64,000 bases of DNA from the NCBI RefSeq assembly GCF_009857435.1, contig NZ_WWCK01000001.1, positions 124,001 through 188,000 of the forward strand, written 5' to 3'. Made by a program: the position numbers and the translations under genes. How positions within the stretch are numbered: the first letter of the stretch is position 1; the number at the start of each line of letters is the position of its first letter. Source of the stretch: Duganella rivi (GTDB lineage Bacteria > Pseudomonadota > Gammaproteobacteria > Burkholderiales > Burkholderiaceae_D). The notes under the pieces were generated by a model. It ran no database searches. It was not told the origin of the DNA and saw only the letters and a list, made by a program, of their open reading frames with translations. Shown here piece by piece: positions 37,579-46,695 of this stretch.

Positions 37579-38745
37579 ATGCGCGCACTTGTTTATCACT
37601 CGGCCAATGAGGTCCAAGTCGATACGGTTCCCGATCCAATTTTGCAGGAAGCCGACGACGTTATTATCCGCATTACCGCCACCGCGATTTGCGGCTCCGA
37701 TTTGCACCTCTACCGTGGCAAGGTGCCGGGCATGAAGACCGGCGATATTCTTGGCCATGAGTTCATGGGCGAGGTGGTCGACACCGGCAGCGGCGTGACC
37801 GCGCTGCAAAAAGGCGACCGCGTGGTGGTGCCGTTCGTGATCGCCTGCGGCAGCTGCCATTTCTGCGATATGGCGCTGTACTCCGCTTGCGAGACCACCA
37901 ACCCCGATCGCGGCACCATCATGAATAAAAAGTCGCTGCGCCCGGGCGCGGCGCTATTCGGCTTTACCCACAACTATGGCGGCGTGCCGGGCGGCCAGGC
38001 GGAATATGCGCGAGTGCCGAAGGCCAACGTGGGGCCGATCAAGATCCCCGATGCGCTTAGCGACGAGCAGGTGCTATTCCTCAGCGATATCCTGCCGACC
38101 GGCTACCAAGCGGTGCTAAATGCCGACGTGAAACCCGGCAGCACAGTGGCGATTTTCGGCGCCGGCCCGGTGGGCCAGATGGCGGCGGCTTGCGCGCGCA
38201 TGCTCGGCGCGGAGGCCATCTTCATGGTCGACCACCACGCCTACCGGCTGGAGTTCGCGCGCGCCGCGTATGGCGTGGTGCCGATTAATTTCGACGATAC
38301 CGATGCGGCGGAGGTCATCATCAGCCATACCGCCAATCGCGGAGTGGATGCGGTGATTGACGCCGTCGGTTTTGAAGCCAAGGGCAGCGCGCTGGAGACC
38401 GCGCTCACCAATCTCAAACTGGAAGGCAGCAGCGGCGCCGCGCTACGCCAGTGCATTGCCGCCGTGCGGCGCGGCGGCATCGTCAGCGTGCCAGGCGTGT
38501 ATGCGGGCTTCATCCACGGCTTCCTGTTTGGCGACGCGTTTGAAAAAGGCATCACGATACGCGGCGGCCAGACCCACGTGCAGCAGCACATGCCGCTGCT
38601 GCTGGAGCGCATCTGGGAAGGCAAGCTGCAACCGGAAGCGATTATCACCCACCGCCTGCCGCTGGAGTTGGCGGCCGAGGGTTATCGCCTGTTCGATAAG
38701 AAGCAGGATAACTGCCGCAAGGTGATCTTGCGGCCGGGGACTTAA
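37579..38745 (+). CDS. Zinc-dependent alcohol dehydrogenase (FDH-like)
   Basis: A 388-residue medium-chain dehydrogenase. Catalytic zinc ligands Cys38, His60 and Glu61 (ICGSDLH, GHE); structural zinc Cys90, Cys93, Cys96 and Cys104; NAD site [14 protein letters not shown]. The insertion after the structural zinc and the block [20 protein letters not shown] are those of the glutathione-independent formaldehyde dehydrogenase-like group. AGGGAGG precedes the ATG. It ends with a 4-bp overlap against the convergent deacetylase gene. Confidence 0.9.
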   Translation: MRALVYHSANEVQVDTVPDPILQEADDVIIRITATAICGSDLHLYRGKVPGMKTGDILGHEFMGEVVDTGSGVTALQKGDRVVVPFVIACGSCHFCDMALYSACETTNPDRGTIMNKKSLRPGAALFGFTHNYGGVPGGQAEYARVPKANVGPIKIPDALSDEQVLFLSDILPTGYQAVLNADVKPGSTVAIFGAGPVGQMAAACARMLGAEAIFMVDHHAYRLEFARAAYGVVPINFDDTDAAEVIISHTANRGVDAVIDAVGFEAKGSALETALTNLKLEGSSGAALRQCIAAVRRGGIVSVPGVYAGFIHGFLFGDAFEKGITIRGGQTHVQQHMPLLLERIWEGKLQPEAIITHRLPLELAAEGYRLFDKKQDNCRKVILRPGT

Positions 38746-39668
38746 ATCTCGGCCAGCGCCTTGATGTGCGCCACGGCGCTGCGGCCCAGCGCCGACAGGT
38801 TGTAGCCGCCTTCGAGACAGCTGACGATGCGGCCTTGCGCGTGTTCGCGCGCGACCGCCATCACCTGCTCCGTGATCCACGCGTAGTCGGCTTCTACCAG
38901 GCCCATGCCGCCGATATCGTCTTCACGGTGGGCGTCAAAGCCTGCCGAGATGAAGATCATCTGCGGCTTGAACGCGTGCAGCGCCGGCAGCCATTGTTCC
39001 GTAACGATTTTGCGCACCACGTCGCCCTTGGTGTGGGCCGGCACCGGCACGTTGACCTGATTGGCGGTGATCGGCGGCGGTTCGCTGTACGGATACAGCG
39101 GATGCTGGAAGAAGCTCACCATCAGCGCGCGCTTCTCGTTGATGAACGCTTCCTCGGTGCCGTTGCCGTGGTGGACGTCGAAATCGACGATGGCCACGCG
39201 CGACAGGCCGCGCACGTCCAGCGCGTGCTTGGCCGCTACCGCCACGTTGTTAAACAGGCAGAAGCCCATCGGCTCGATCGGCCGCGCGTGGTGGCCCGGC
39301 GGACGCACCGAGCAAAACGCATTGTCAATTTCGCCGTCGATCACAGCGTTGGTGGCGGCAACGGCGGCGCCGGCCGCGCGCTGGGCGGCGCGCCAGCTCC
39401 AGGCGTTGAGCGAGGTGTCGGCGTCGATGGGATAGGTGTCGCCTTCGTCCGGCACGTTGTCGCGCACGATGGCAATCGCGTTTTTGCTGTGGTTGCGCTC
39501 AAGGTCGGCCAGATCCACCAGCGGCGCCTCGCGGTGCTCCAGCAGGTCGCTGATGTGCGAGCCGATTAACTGGTCGGCAATCGCTTGCAGGCGCGCCGGC
39601 GACTCAGGATGCCAGTCGCCCATGTCGTGGCGCTGGCAATCGGGATGGCTGTAGATAGCTGTGGTCAT
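38742..39668 (-). CDS. Histone-deacetylase-family amidohydrolase
   Basis: A 308-residue zinc deacetylase of the AcuC/HDLP/acetylpolyamine group. His126 and His127 in [10 protein letters not shown] form the charge relay, zinc ligands are Asp164 and His166 ([10 protein letters not shown]) and Asp245 ([10 protein letters not shown]), and [14 protein letters not shown] closes the site. ATG 39668 is chosen because [11 protein letters not shown] is the normal N-terminus. Bacterial members remove acetyl groups from polyamines or other small amines; the substrate is not evident here. Confidence 0.9.
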   Translation of the reverse strand: MTTAIYSHPDCQRHDMGDWHPESPARLQAIADQLIGSHISDLLEHREAPLVDLADLERNHSKNAIAIVRDNVPDEGDTYPIDADTSLNAWSWRAAQRAAGAAVAATNAVIDGEIDNAFCSVRPPGHHARPIEPMGFCLFNNVAVAAKHALDVRGLSRVAIVDFDVHHGNGTEEAFINEKRALMVSFFQHPLYPYSEPPPITANQVNVPVPAHTKGDVVRKIVTEQWLPALHAFKPQMIFISAGFDAHREDDIGGMGLVEADYAWITEQVMAVAREHAQGRIVSCLEGGYNLSALGRSAVAHIKALAEI

Positions 39669-39736
39669 GTTATTTTTACTGCTGCGAGCTGTTTCTCGCA
39701 TAGAATCCCCTCAGGCGCTAATCTACCATACATATC

Positions 39737-40657
39737 ATGAGCACAAAATTGCACGCCGTGGCACGGCAGGTCGGTGACATCATCGTCGGCAAGGAGTTGC
39801 AGATCCGGCAGGCGCTCACCTGCCTGCTGGCCGGCGGTCATTTGCTGGTGGAGGATGTGCCGGGGGTGGGCAAGACCACGCTGGCGCACGCGCTGTCGAT
39901 TTCGCTGGGGCTGCGTTTCAACCGCATCCAGTTCACCAGCGATTTGCTGCCGGCCGATGTCAATGGCATTTCGATTTATGAGCGCGAGCAGAACGGCTTC
40001 GTGTTCCATCCGGGGCCGATTTTCACGCAGGTGCTGCTGGCCGATGAGATCAACCGCGCCACGCCGAAGACGCAATCGGGCTTGCTGGAGGCGATGGAGG
40101 AGCGGCAGGTCAGCGCCGACGGCGTGACGCGCGCCCTGCCCGAGCCGTTCTTTGTGATCGCCACGCAGAACCCGACGCATCAGGTGGGGACTTTCCCGCT
40201 GCCGGAGTCGCAGCTCGACCGCTTCCTGATGTGCCTATCGCTGGGCTACCCGGATGCGGCGGCCGAGCGCGCGCTGCTGATGGGCGAAGACAGGCGCGTG
40301 CTGCTCAAGTCGCTGCCGCCGGCGATGACGCCGGCCGAACTGGCGCAGGCGCAGCAAGGGCTGCGGCAAATTCACGCGTCGGCCGCGCTGATCGATTATG
40401 TGCAGGCGCTGGCGGCGGCTTCGCGACAAAACGGCACGTTTGCTGAGGGCCTCAGCCCGCGCGCGGCGATTGCGCTGCTGCAGGCGGCGCGCGCGTGGGC
40501 GTCGCTGGAAGGACGCGATCACGTGCTGCCTGAGGATGTGCAGGCGGTGCTGGTGCCGGTGTGCGCGCATCGCTTGCGGCCTTTGAAATCGGCGCACGGC
40601 GTGGCCCTGGCCAGCCGTGATTTGGTCTTGCAGCTGCAAGAGTCGGTGCCGGTTTAA
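39737..40657 (+). CDS. MoxR-family AAA+ ATPase
   Basis: A 306-residue AAA ATPase. Walker A GVGKTT at residues 43-48, Walker B VLLADEINRATPKTQSGLLE, sensor 1 ATQNPTHQVGTFPLPESQLDRF, sensor 2 LSPRAAIALLQAARA. First of the widespread MoxR-DUF58-transglutaminase cluster, thought to assemble or process envelope complexes. The three genes are spaced 6 bp and -4 bp apart. Confidence 0.93.
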   Translation: MSTKLHAVARQVGDIIVGKELQIRQALTCLLAGGHLLVEDVPGVGKTTLAHALSISLGLRFNRIQFTSDLLPADVNGISIYEREQNGFVFHPGPIFTQVLLADEINRATPKTQSGLLEAMEERQVSADGVTRALPEPFFVIATQNPTHQVGTFPLPESQLDRFLMCLSLGYPDAAAERALLMGEDRRVLLKSLPPAMTPAELAQAQQGLRQIHASAALIDYVQALAAASRQNGTFAEGLSPRAAIALLQAARAWASLEGRDHVLPEDVQAVLVPVCAHRLRPLKSAHGVALASRDLVLQLQESVPV

Positions 40658-40663
40658 TTCGTC

Positions 40664-41656
40664 ATGGTCGCCGCTCTGCAAGCGCTATATCGCAAGGGGC
40701 GCGACAAGTGGTTATTCCAGTTGCGCGACAGCGAACCGGGGACGGTGACGCTGACCATGCGCCGCGTGTTCATCGTGCCGACGCGCGCGGGGCTGGCGTT
40801 TTCGGTGCTGCTGCTGGTGATGCTGATCGGCGCGCTCAATTACAACCTTGGTCTGGGCTTTGCGCTGACGTTTTTCACCGGCGCCTGCGCGGTGGCCGAT
40901 ATGTATATGACGGCCAGGAACCTGGCCTTGCTGCAGCTGGCGCCGGGCCGCGCGCAGCCGGTGTTTGCCGGCGAGGAGGCGCAGTTTGAATTGCATATTT
41001 TGAACCGCAGCAAGCAGGATCGCTATGCGGTCTGGCTGGGCTTTCAGGCCGATGGTGAGCCGCGCCACGTGACCGATGTGGCGGCGGGTGCGGGCAGCGC
41101 GGTGCGCCTGTCGGCATCGACACGGGAGCGTGGCTGGCTGGCCGCGCCGCGCGTGCGCCTGGTGACGCGTTTTCCGCTTGGTTTGTTCAAGGCCTGGAGT
41201 TATTGGCGGCCGGATGCCAAGGTGCTGGTCTATCCGGCGCCCGAGACGCCGCCGTCGCCGCTGCCGTCTACCGGCGCGGCCAGCGAGGATGGGCATGGCA
41301 CGGTGGGACTCGATAATTTTGCCGGTATCCGCAGCTATCAGCCGGGCGATCCGATGAAGCATCTGGCGTGGCGGCAGATTGCGCGCCATGATCCGGCACT
41401 GGGCGGGCAGCTGGTGACCAAGCACTTTGAGGGCGGCGCGGTGGCGGAGTTGAGCCTCGATTTTGCGGCGCTGCCGTTGCAGATGGATTTGGAGCAGAAG
41501 CTGTCGCGCATGGCGGGCTGGGTGCTGGAGGCCGAGCAGCGCGCCCTGCCCTACAGCTTCCGCCTCGCCCAGCACGCATACGGCCCCGCCCTTGGCGACG
41601 CCCACCGCGCCGCCTGCCTGCGCGCCCTCGCCTTGTTCGGCAAGGAGGGCCAGTGA
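40664..41656 (+). CDS. DUF58 protein (VWA-like partner of MoxR)
   Basis: A 330-residue protein with two adjacent transmembrane segments (about 37-75, LAFSVLLLVMLIGALNYNLG), then a cytosolic part containing the DUF58 signature DNFAGIRSYQPGDPMKHLAW. Found with MoxR ATPases as a probable substrate or adaptor. Its stop overlaps the GTG start of the transglutaminase gene by 4 bp. Confidence 0.9.
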   Translation: MVAALQALYRKGRDKWLFQLRDSEPGTVTLTMRRVFIVPTRAGLAFSVLLLVMLIGALNYNLGLGFALTFFTGACAVADMYMTARNLALLQLAPGRAQPVFAGEEAQFELHILNRSKQDRYAVWLGFQADGEPRHVTDVAAGAGSAVRLSASTRERGWLAAPRVRLVTRFPLGLFKAWSYWRPDAKVLVYPAPETPPSPLPSTGAASEDGHGTVGLDNFAGIRSYQPGDPMKHLAWRQIARHDPALGGQLVTKHFEGGAVAELSLDFAALPLQMDLEQKLSRMAGWVLEAEQRALPYSFRLAQHAYGPALGDAHRAACLRALALFGKEGQ

Positions 41657-43662
41657 GCAGGTTTGCGCTCCAGCTCACGCGCGACAAAGCGGATACGCTG
41701 TTGTTGCTGGCCGCCGCGCTGATGGTGCTGGCGCCGCACGCCGCGCACCTGCCGTGGTGGATCAGCGCCCTCACCGCGCTCACGCTGCTGTGGCGCGCCG
41801 CCATCACGTGGATGGGCAAGCGCATGCCGCCGGTGTGGGTGCTGGTGCCGATCGCGCTGGCAGCCATGGCCGGCGTCTACCTCACCTACCGCACCCTGCT
41901 CGGCCGCGACGCCGGCGTGGCCATGCTGGTGCTGCTGCTGGCCTTCAAGCTGCTGGAAATGCACGCCAAGCGCGATCTGTTCGTGATCACCTTCCTCAGC
42001 TTCTTCGTCCTGCTGACGATTTTCCTCTACTCGCAAACCATCCCGACCGCGCTGTTCGTAGCGCTAACGCTGGTGGTGCTACTAACCGCCCAGCTATCGT
42101 TCCAGTACACCGGCGCCGTGCCGCCACTACACCAGCGCCTGCGCACCGCCGCCACCATCAGCGCACTGGCCGCGCCGCTGGCGGCCCTGCTATTCATCGG
42201 TTTCCCGCGCATCCAGGGCCCGCTGTGGGGCTTGCCTGGCGATGCGCTAGGCGGCAAGACCGGCTTGAGCGACACCATGGCGCCCGGCAGCCTGTCCTCG
42301 CTGGCGCAATCGGACGATCCAGCCTTCCGCGTGCGTTTCCTCGACCAAGCGCCAGCCCAGCACCAGCTCTACTGGCGCAGCATCGTGCTCGGCGACTACG
42401 ACGGCCGCACCTGGACGCGCGTGCCGCGCAAGCGCGGCCTGCAACGGCTGGAAATCGCCATCGCCGTGCGCGGCCAGCCGCTGCGCTACGAGACCACCAT
42501 GGAAGCCAGCAACACACGCTGGCTGGCCCTGCTGGAACTGGCCGGCCCCAACTTCCACCTGCCAGGCCACCGCCTGCGCGACACCGACGAGATGGAGCAG
42601 TACACCGTCGATCCGATCGAGCGCCGCCTGCGTTTCAGCGCCAGCGCCTACCTCGACTACACACTGCAAGCGGGCGAACAGCCGGAGCGCATGGCGCGCT
42701 GGCTGGAGCTGCCGACCGGTTTCAATCCGCGCACGCTGGCGCTGGCGCAGCAGCTGCGCGCGGCCCAGCCCAACGCCGCCGCACAGCAACTAAGCAACGC
42801 GGTGCTGACCCGCTTCCGCACGCAAGCCTACAGCTACACGCTGGAGCCACCGCTGCTGGGCCGCAATGCCGTCGACGACTTCCTGTTCACTAGCAAGGCC
42901 GGGTTCTGCGAACACTACGCCGGCGCCTACGTGGTGCTGATGCGCGCCATGGGCGTGGCGGCGCGCGTGGTCACCGGCTACCAGGGCGGCGAGATGAACC
43001 CAGTCGACGGCTATCTCACCGTGCGCCAATCCGACGCCCACGCCTGGGCCGAGATCTGGACGCCGCAGGCCGGCTGGCAGCGCGTCGATCCGACCGCCGC
43101 CGTAGCCCCGGAGCGCGTCCAGCGCAACCTCGCGCGCGCCCTGCCGCGCGGCAGCGGCTTCGGCGAATTTGCGCTGACGCCGCTGCTCGACCTGCAAAAC
43201 AATCCCAATTCGTGGCTGGCGCGGCTACGCTACAACTATGCCGCGTTGAATAATTCTTGGAATCAATGGGTACTGGATTACAATCCCGATAGGCAGCGAA
43301 GTTTCCTCGAAGAACTAGGCGCGGTGCTGGGCAACTGGCGTACTGCGCTGGCGGCGGCGCTGGTGGCCACCCTGTTGTGGGTGCTGCGCTGGCGGCGGCA
43401 ACAACAGCCGCTGGCGCCGCTGGACAGCTTGTACGCGGCCTTTTGCCGGCAGCAGGCGCGCCACGGTTATGCGCGCCGCCCGGCCGAGGGGCCGCGCAGC
43501 TACGCGGCGCGCCTGGCGGCGATGCCGGCCAGCGCGGAAAAACACGCTGCCATGAACCAGTTTTTGCACCTGTACGGTATGCTGAAGTATGGCGCCGGCG
43601 GGCCCGAATCACGCTCGGCGTCGCTGGCGACGCTGAAAACATTGCTACCTTTATGCCGATGA
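41653..43662 (+). CDS. tgpA: TgpA-type membrane transglutaminase (DUF3488)
   Basis: A 669-residue protein: N-terminal bundle of about six transmembrane helices (DUF3488, to about residue 190), a periplasmic domain, then a transglutaminase core with Cys in SKAGFCEHYAGAYVVLMR, His in QSDAHAWAEIW and Asp in VDPTAAVAP, a further membrane helix (NWRTALAAALVATLLWVL) and a cytosolic DUF4129-like end. It resembles P. aeruginosa TgpA, a protein linked to cell viability. Start is GTG 41653, overlapping the DUF58 gene. Confidence 0.91.
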   Translation: MSRFALQLTRDKADTLLLLAAALMVLAPHAAHLPWWISALTALTLLWRAAITWMGKRMPPVWVLVPIALAAMAGVYLTYRTLLGRDAGVAMLVLLLAFKLLEMHAKRDLFVITFLSFFVLLTIFLYSQTIPTALFVALTLVVLLTAQLSFQYTGAVPPLHQRLRTAATISALAAPLAALLFIGFPRIQGPLWGLPGDALGGKTGLSDTMAPGSLSSLAQSDDPAFRVRFLDQAPAQHQLYWRSIVLGDYDGRTWTRVPRKRGLQRLEIAIAVRGQPLRYETTMEASNTRWLALLELAGPNFHLPGHRLRDTDEMEQYTVDPIERRLRFSASAYLDYTLQAGEQPERMARWLELPTGFNPRTLALAQQLRAAQPNAAAQQLSNAVLTRFRTQAYSYTLEPPLLGRNAVDDFLFTSKAGFCEHYAGAYVVLMRAMGVAARVVTGYQGGEMNPVDGYLTVRQSDAHAWAEIWTPQAGWQRVDPTAAVAPERVQRNLARALPRGSGFGEFALTPLLDLQNNPNSWLARLRYNYAALNNSWNQWVLDYNPDRQRSFLEELGAVLGNWRTALAAALVATLLWVLRWRRQQQPLAPLDSLYAAFCRQQARHGYARRPAEGPRSYAARLAAMPASAEKHAAMNQFLHLYGMLKYGAGGPESRSASLATLKTLLPLCR

Positions 43663-44813
43663 AGACTCTGATGACCGCCCTGCTGCTCAGCGCAGCGACC
43701 CTGAGTGCGACCAGCTCTGCCGCGCCAGTCGACCGCTACGGCTACACCCTGCCGCCCAGCATGCAGAAAAAGAAAAAGCCGGCTGCGCCGAAGAAGAAGG
43801 CCGCGCCGGCCGTGGACTACGTTGGCGAGTACGTCAACTTCGGCGACTGGAAAGAGGTGCGCGCGTTCCTGGACGACGTCGCCACCCGCGACGGCTTTGA
43901 CCGCGCCGAACTAAACGCGCTGATGGCGCAAGTGCGCTACGTCGACGCCGCCGTGCAGCTGGTCAAACCGGCGCCGCCCGGCAAGCCGAAAAACTGGCAG
44001 GCGTATAGCAAGATGATGGTCGACCCGGTGCGCATCGACGCCGGCGTCAAGTTCTGGAACGAGAATAGCGATGCGCTCAACCGCGCCGAATCGCTGTACG
44101 GCATCCCGGCCGAGATCCTGGTCGGCATCATCGGCGTGGAAACCGTGTACGGCCGCAACACCGGCCGCTTCCGCGTGCTCGACGCGCTGACCACGCTGGC
44201 CTTCTCCTACCCAGAAGCGCCGCAGCGCCGCGAGCGCATGGAATTCTTCCGTGGCGAATTGGAAGCGACCTTGCTGTTTGCGCGCCAATCGGGCATCGAT
44301 CCACTGTCGCTGAAAGGTTCGTTTGCCGGCGCCATCGGCATGCCGCAATTCATGCCAAGCAGCGTGATGAAATACGCGGTCGATTTTGACGGCAGCGGCA
44401 AGATTGACCTGCTCGGTTCCAGCAGCGACGCCATCGGCAGCGTGGCCGCCTTCCTTGCCGGCCACGGCTGGCAGCGCGAGCAGCAGGGGCCGGTGGCGTA
44501 CCCGGCCAGCGTGTCGCCCAACCGCGTCTGGGAGCCCATGGTCAACCAGGGGCTGGTGGCCAAGTACCGCGCGCCGGAGCTGGCTGCGGCCGGCGTCACG
44601 CCAGCGGTAACGCCGCCCGATCAACTGTACGGACTGGTGGATTTGCAAAACGGCGCCGATCCAACGGAATACTGGCTGGCCAACGCCAACTTCTTTGCCA
44701 TCACCCAGTACAACCGCAGCTATTTCTACGCGATGTCGGTGGTGGAACTGGGCAAGGCCATCAAGCAGGCCAAGGGCGGCGCGGCGGTGGCGGGACTAAC
44801 TTCAGGAATGTAA
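43659..44813 (+). CDS. mltB: Lytic murein transglycosylase B
   Basis: A 384-residue exported enzyme that cleaves peptidoglycan to anhydro-muropeptides. Signal peptide (MTALLLSAATLSATSSAA), a Lys/Ala/Pro-rich stretch, then the SLT-like catalytic domain with Glu in GIIGVETVYGRNTG and blocks GSFAGAIGMPQFMPSS and NVDF-like YAVDFDGSGKIDL. ATG 43659 overlaps the transglutaminase stop (ATGA), with ATG 43653 an alternative; neither has a strong ribosome-binding site. No lipobox is seen, so it may be soluble in the periplasm. Confidence 0.92.
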   Translation: MKTLMTALLLSAATLSATSSAAPVDRYGYTLPPSMQKKKKPAAPKKKAAPAVDYVGEYVNFGDWKEVRAFLDDVATRDGFDRAELNALMAQVRYVDAAVQLVKPAPPGKPKNWQAYSKMMVDPVRIDAGVKFWNENSDALNRAESLYGIPAEILVGIIGVETVYGRNTGRFRVLDALTTLAFSYPEAPQRRERMEFFRGELEATLLFARQSGIDPLSLKGSFAGAIGMPQFMPSSVMKYAVDFDGSGKIDLLGSSSDAIGSVAAFLAGHGWQREQQGPVAYPASVSPNRVWEPMVNQGLVAKYRAPELAAAGVTPAVTPPDQLYGLVDLQNGADPTEYWLANANFFAITQYNRSYFYAMSVVELGKAIKQAKGGAAVAGLTSGM

Positions 44814-44832
44814 GCAAGCGTAAAAAACTTTG

Positions 44833-44854
44833 TACCGCGAGCTTGCTCGCGGTA
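44833..44854 (+). terminator. Terminator after mltB
   Basis: TACCGCGAGC, loop TT, GCTCGCGGTA, followed by TTGTTT, 19 bp after the mltB stop. Confidence 0.8.
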
Positions 44855-44859
44855 TTGTT

Positions 44860-45232
44860 TAGTTGACACTTGGAAACAAATTGTACACACTGTTGGGAAA
44901 GCAGTAAGAAATGGGCTACTTTACAACGGAATTGTTATACAATTAACTTTAACCGTTAATTAAAAGTGTGCACAAGAAGCTTAGCACACAACTCGGTGTA
45001 TAATTCTCACACAATGTTGCAGTCGGACAACAATACCCTGCGGGAAGAAGGTTTTTTTTATTGCTGCTGAGTATGAGATTGCGGACTGTTGTACAATTGT
45101 GTATATATTATGAAACTTGTTATCCTGGAACCCGTGTCCGTGTGTGAGTACTCCTGGTAAGGATGGACATAGACGCAGCAAAGCCCCGAGTGTTGTACTT
45201 TGCAGGACAACTTTACAGAAGGAAAAGACGAC
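44860..45232 (+). promoter_or_regulatory. AT-rich control region of the small HTH gene
   Basis: This stretch is far richer in A and T than the genes around it. It holds TTGTACA (44881-44887), an inverted pair GTGTGC/GCACAC (44966-44989), TATAAT in GGTGTATAATTC near 45000, and overlapping palindromes TTGTACAA and ACAATTGT at 45089-45100, followed by TATATATT. An eight-T run is at about 45052-45059. These look like operator and promoter elements, possibly for autoregulation by the downstream protein. No gene is seen. Confidence 0.5.
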
Positions 45233-45577
45233 ATGACAAACCAAGTCGGCATAGACATGAACAACGATGCGGATGGCGATGATCTGCTGCAATACAATCC
45301 CAACCGCCTGCTCGATACCCTGATCGAGAACCTGCGTCTGAAAAACGATGCAGCGCTGTCGCGCGCGCTGGAAGTAGCACCGCCCGTGATCAGCAAAATC
45401 CGTCACCACCGCCTGCCGGTCGGCGCTTCGCTGCTGATCCGCATGCACGAAGTATCGGATCTGAGCATCCGCGACCTGCGTTACTTGATGGGCGACCGCC
45501 GCAACAAGTTCCGCATCAGCGACAAGCAATTCAAGCCTAAAGAAGGCGAAACCCCAGGCGGCAGCAACAACGGCTAA
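45233..45577 (+). CDS. Small helix-turn-helix protein, function unknown
   Basis: A 114-residue protein. Residues about 25-80 (NRLLDTLIENLRLKNDAALS, then RALEVAPPVISKIRHHRLPV) look like a lambda-repressor/Cro-type helix-turn-helix with recognition helix PPVISKIRHH, followed by SIRDLRYLMG and a charged, disordered C-terminus (KPKEGETPGGSNNG). ATG 45233 has GAAGGAAAAG upstream. It has its own long AT-rich upstream region and a terminator, so it is a single-gene unit. No known regulator name can be given. Confidence 0.8.
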   Translation: MTNQVGIDMNNDADGDDLLQYNPNRLLDTLIENLRLKNDAALSRALEVAPPVISKIRHHRLPVGASLLIRMHEVSDLSIRDLRYLMGDRRNKFRISDKQFKPKEGETPGGSNNG

Positions 45578-45608
45578 TCCAGCCCGCGTTAGCAGTACCT
45601 GATCAGAG

Positions 45609-45649
45609 TGCCCTCCCCCCTTTTAGAAGGGACGAGGGCATTTTGTTTT
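45609..45649 (+). terminator. Terminator between the HTH gene and convergent cysM
   Basis: TGCCCTC and GAGGGCA form the outer stem around an inner CCTT/AAGG pairing, followed by TTTTGTTTT. Confidence 0.8.
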
Positions 45650-46550
45650 AGGCGGGGAACACGCCGGTGGACAGGTAGCGGTCGCCGCGGTCGCAGACGA
45701 TGAACACGATGGTGGCGTTTTCCACGGTGTTGGAAATGCGCAGCGCGATTTCGCAGGCGCCGGCGGCGGAGATGCCGCAGAAGATGCCTTCTTCAGCGGC
45801 CATGCGGCGCGCCATGCGCTCGGCTGCCGCCTGCGACACCGACTCCACGCGATCCACGCGCGAGCGGTCATAGATTTTCGGCAGATAGGCTTCCGGCCAT
45901 TTGCGGATGCCGGGAATCGACGAGCCCTCTTCCGGCTCGGCGCCGATGATCTGCACGTCCGGATTCTGTTCCTTCAAGTAACGCGAGGTGCCCATGATGG
46001 TGCCGGTGGTGCCCATGGCGCTGACGAAGTGCGTCACGCGGCCGTCGGTGTCGCGCCAGATTTCCGGGCCAGTGCTTTCGTAGTGGGCGCGGGCGTTGTC
46101 CTGGTTGCCGAACTGGTCGAGGATGATGCCCTTGCCGTCCTTTTGCAATTGCTCGGCCATGTCGCGCGCGTATTCCATGCCGCCGGTTTTCGGCGTCAGC
46201 ATGATTTGCGCGCCGTAGGCGGCCATGCTCTGGCGGCGCTCGACGCTGAGGTTCTCCGGCATCAGCAACAGCATCTTGTAGCCGCGAATGGCAGCGGCCA
46301 TTGCCAGTGCGATGCCGGTGTTGCCGCTGGTGGCTTCGATCAGCGTGTCGCCCGGCTTGATGTCGCCGCGCTCCTCGGCGCGCTTCAGCATCGACATGGC
46401 GGCGCGATCCTTGACCGAGCCGGCCGGATTATTGCCTTCCAGCTTGCCCAGAATGATATTGTTGCGGGCCGCTGCTTCGGCGCCCGGCAGGCGCATCAGC
46501 TGCACCAGCGGCGTGTTGCCGATCGTATCTTGCAAAGTCTTGTAAGCCAT
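45648..46550 (-). CDS. cysM: Cysteine synthase B
   Basis: A 300-residue PLP enzyme that makes cysteine from O-acetylserine and sulfide or thiosulfate. PLP Lys47 lies in NNPAGSVKDRAAMSM, the phosphate loop is EATSGNTGIALAM, and the substrate-lid arginine region MGTTGTIMGTSRYLKEQ fits CysM rather than CysK. ATG 46550 (MAYKTLQDTIGNTPL) is preferred to a longer frame at 46583. Divergent from the flavoprotein fusion gene. Confidence 0.94.
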   Translation of the reverse strand: MAYKTLQDTIGNTPLVQLMRLPGAEAAARNNIILGKLEGNNPAGSVKDRAAMSMLKRAEERGDIKPGDTLIEATSGNTGIALAMAAAIRGYKMLLLMPENLSVERRQSMAAYGAQIMLTPKTGGMEYARDMAEQLQKDGKGIILDQFGNQDNARAHYESTGPEIWRDTDGRVTHFVSAMGTTGTIMGTSRYLKEQNPDVQIIGAEPEEGSSIPGIRKWPEAYLPKIYDRSRVDRVESVSQAAAERMARRMAAEEGIFCGISAAGACEIALRISNTVENATIVFIVCDRGDRYLSTGVFPA

Positions 46551-46695
46551 CGTGTTCTTGTTTGAGTTCGCGAAAACAACCATTTTAGCCGAGTTGACAG
46601 AAAGCGACCGGCTACCTCTTAAGACTTTGGACTGCGACGGCGGCTTACGCTAGACTGGCAACACTCGTGCAACCAGCTTCATATTCGGAATTGTT

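Noticed and set aside
43377-43658. Upstream extension of mltB to 43377
   Set aside because: The added residues are an Ala/Gly/Arg shadow of the transglutaminase gene; the signal peptide starts at 43653 or 43659.
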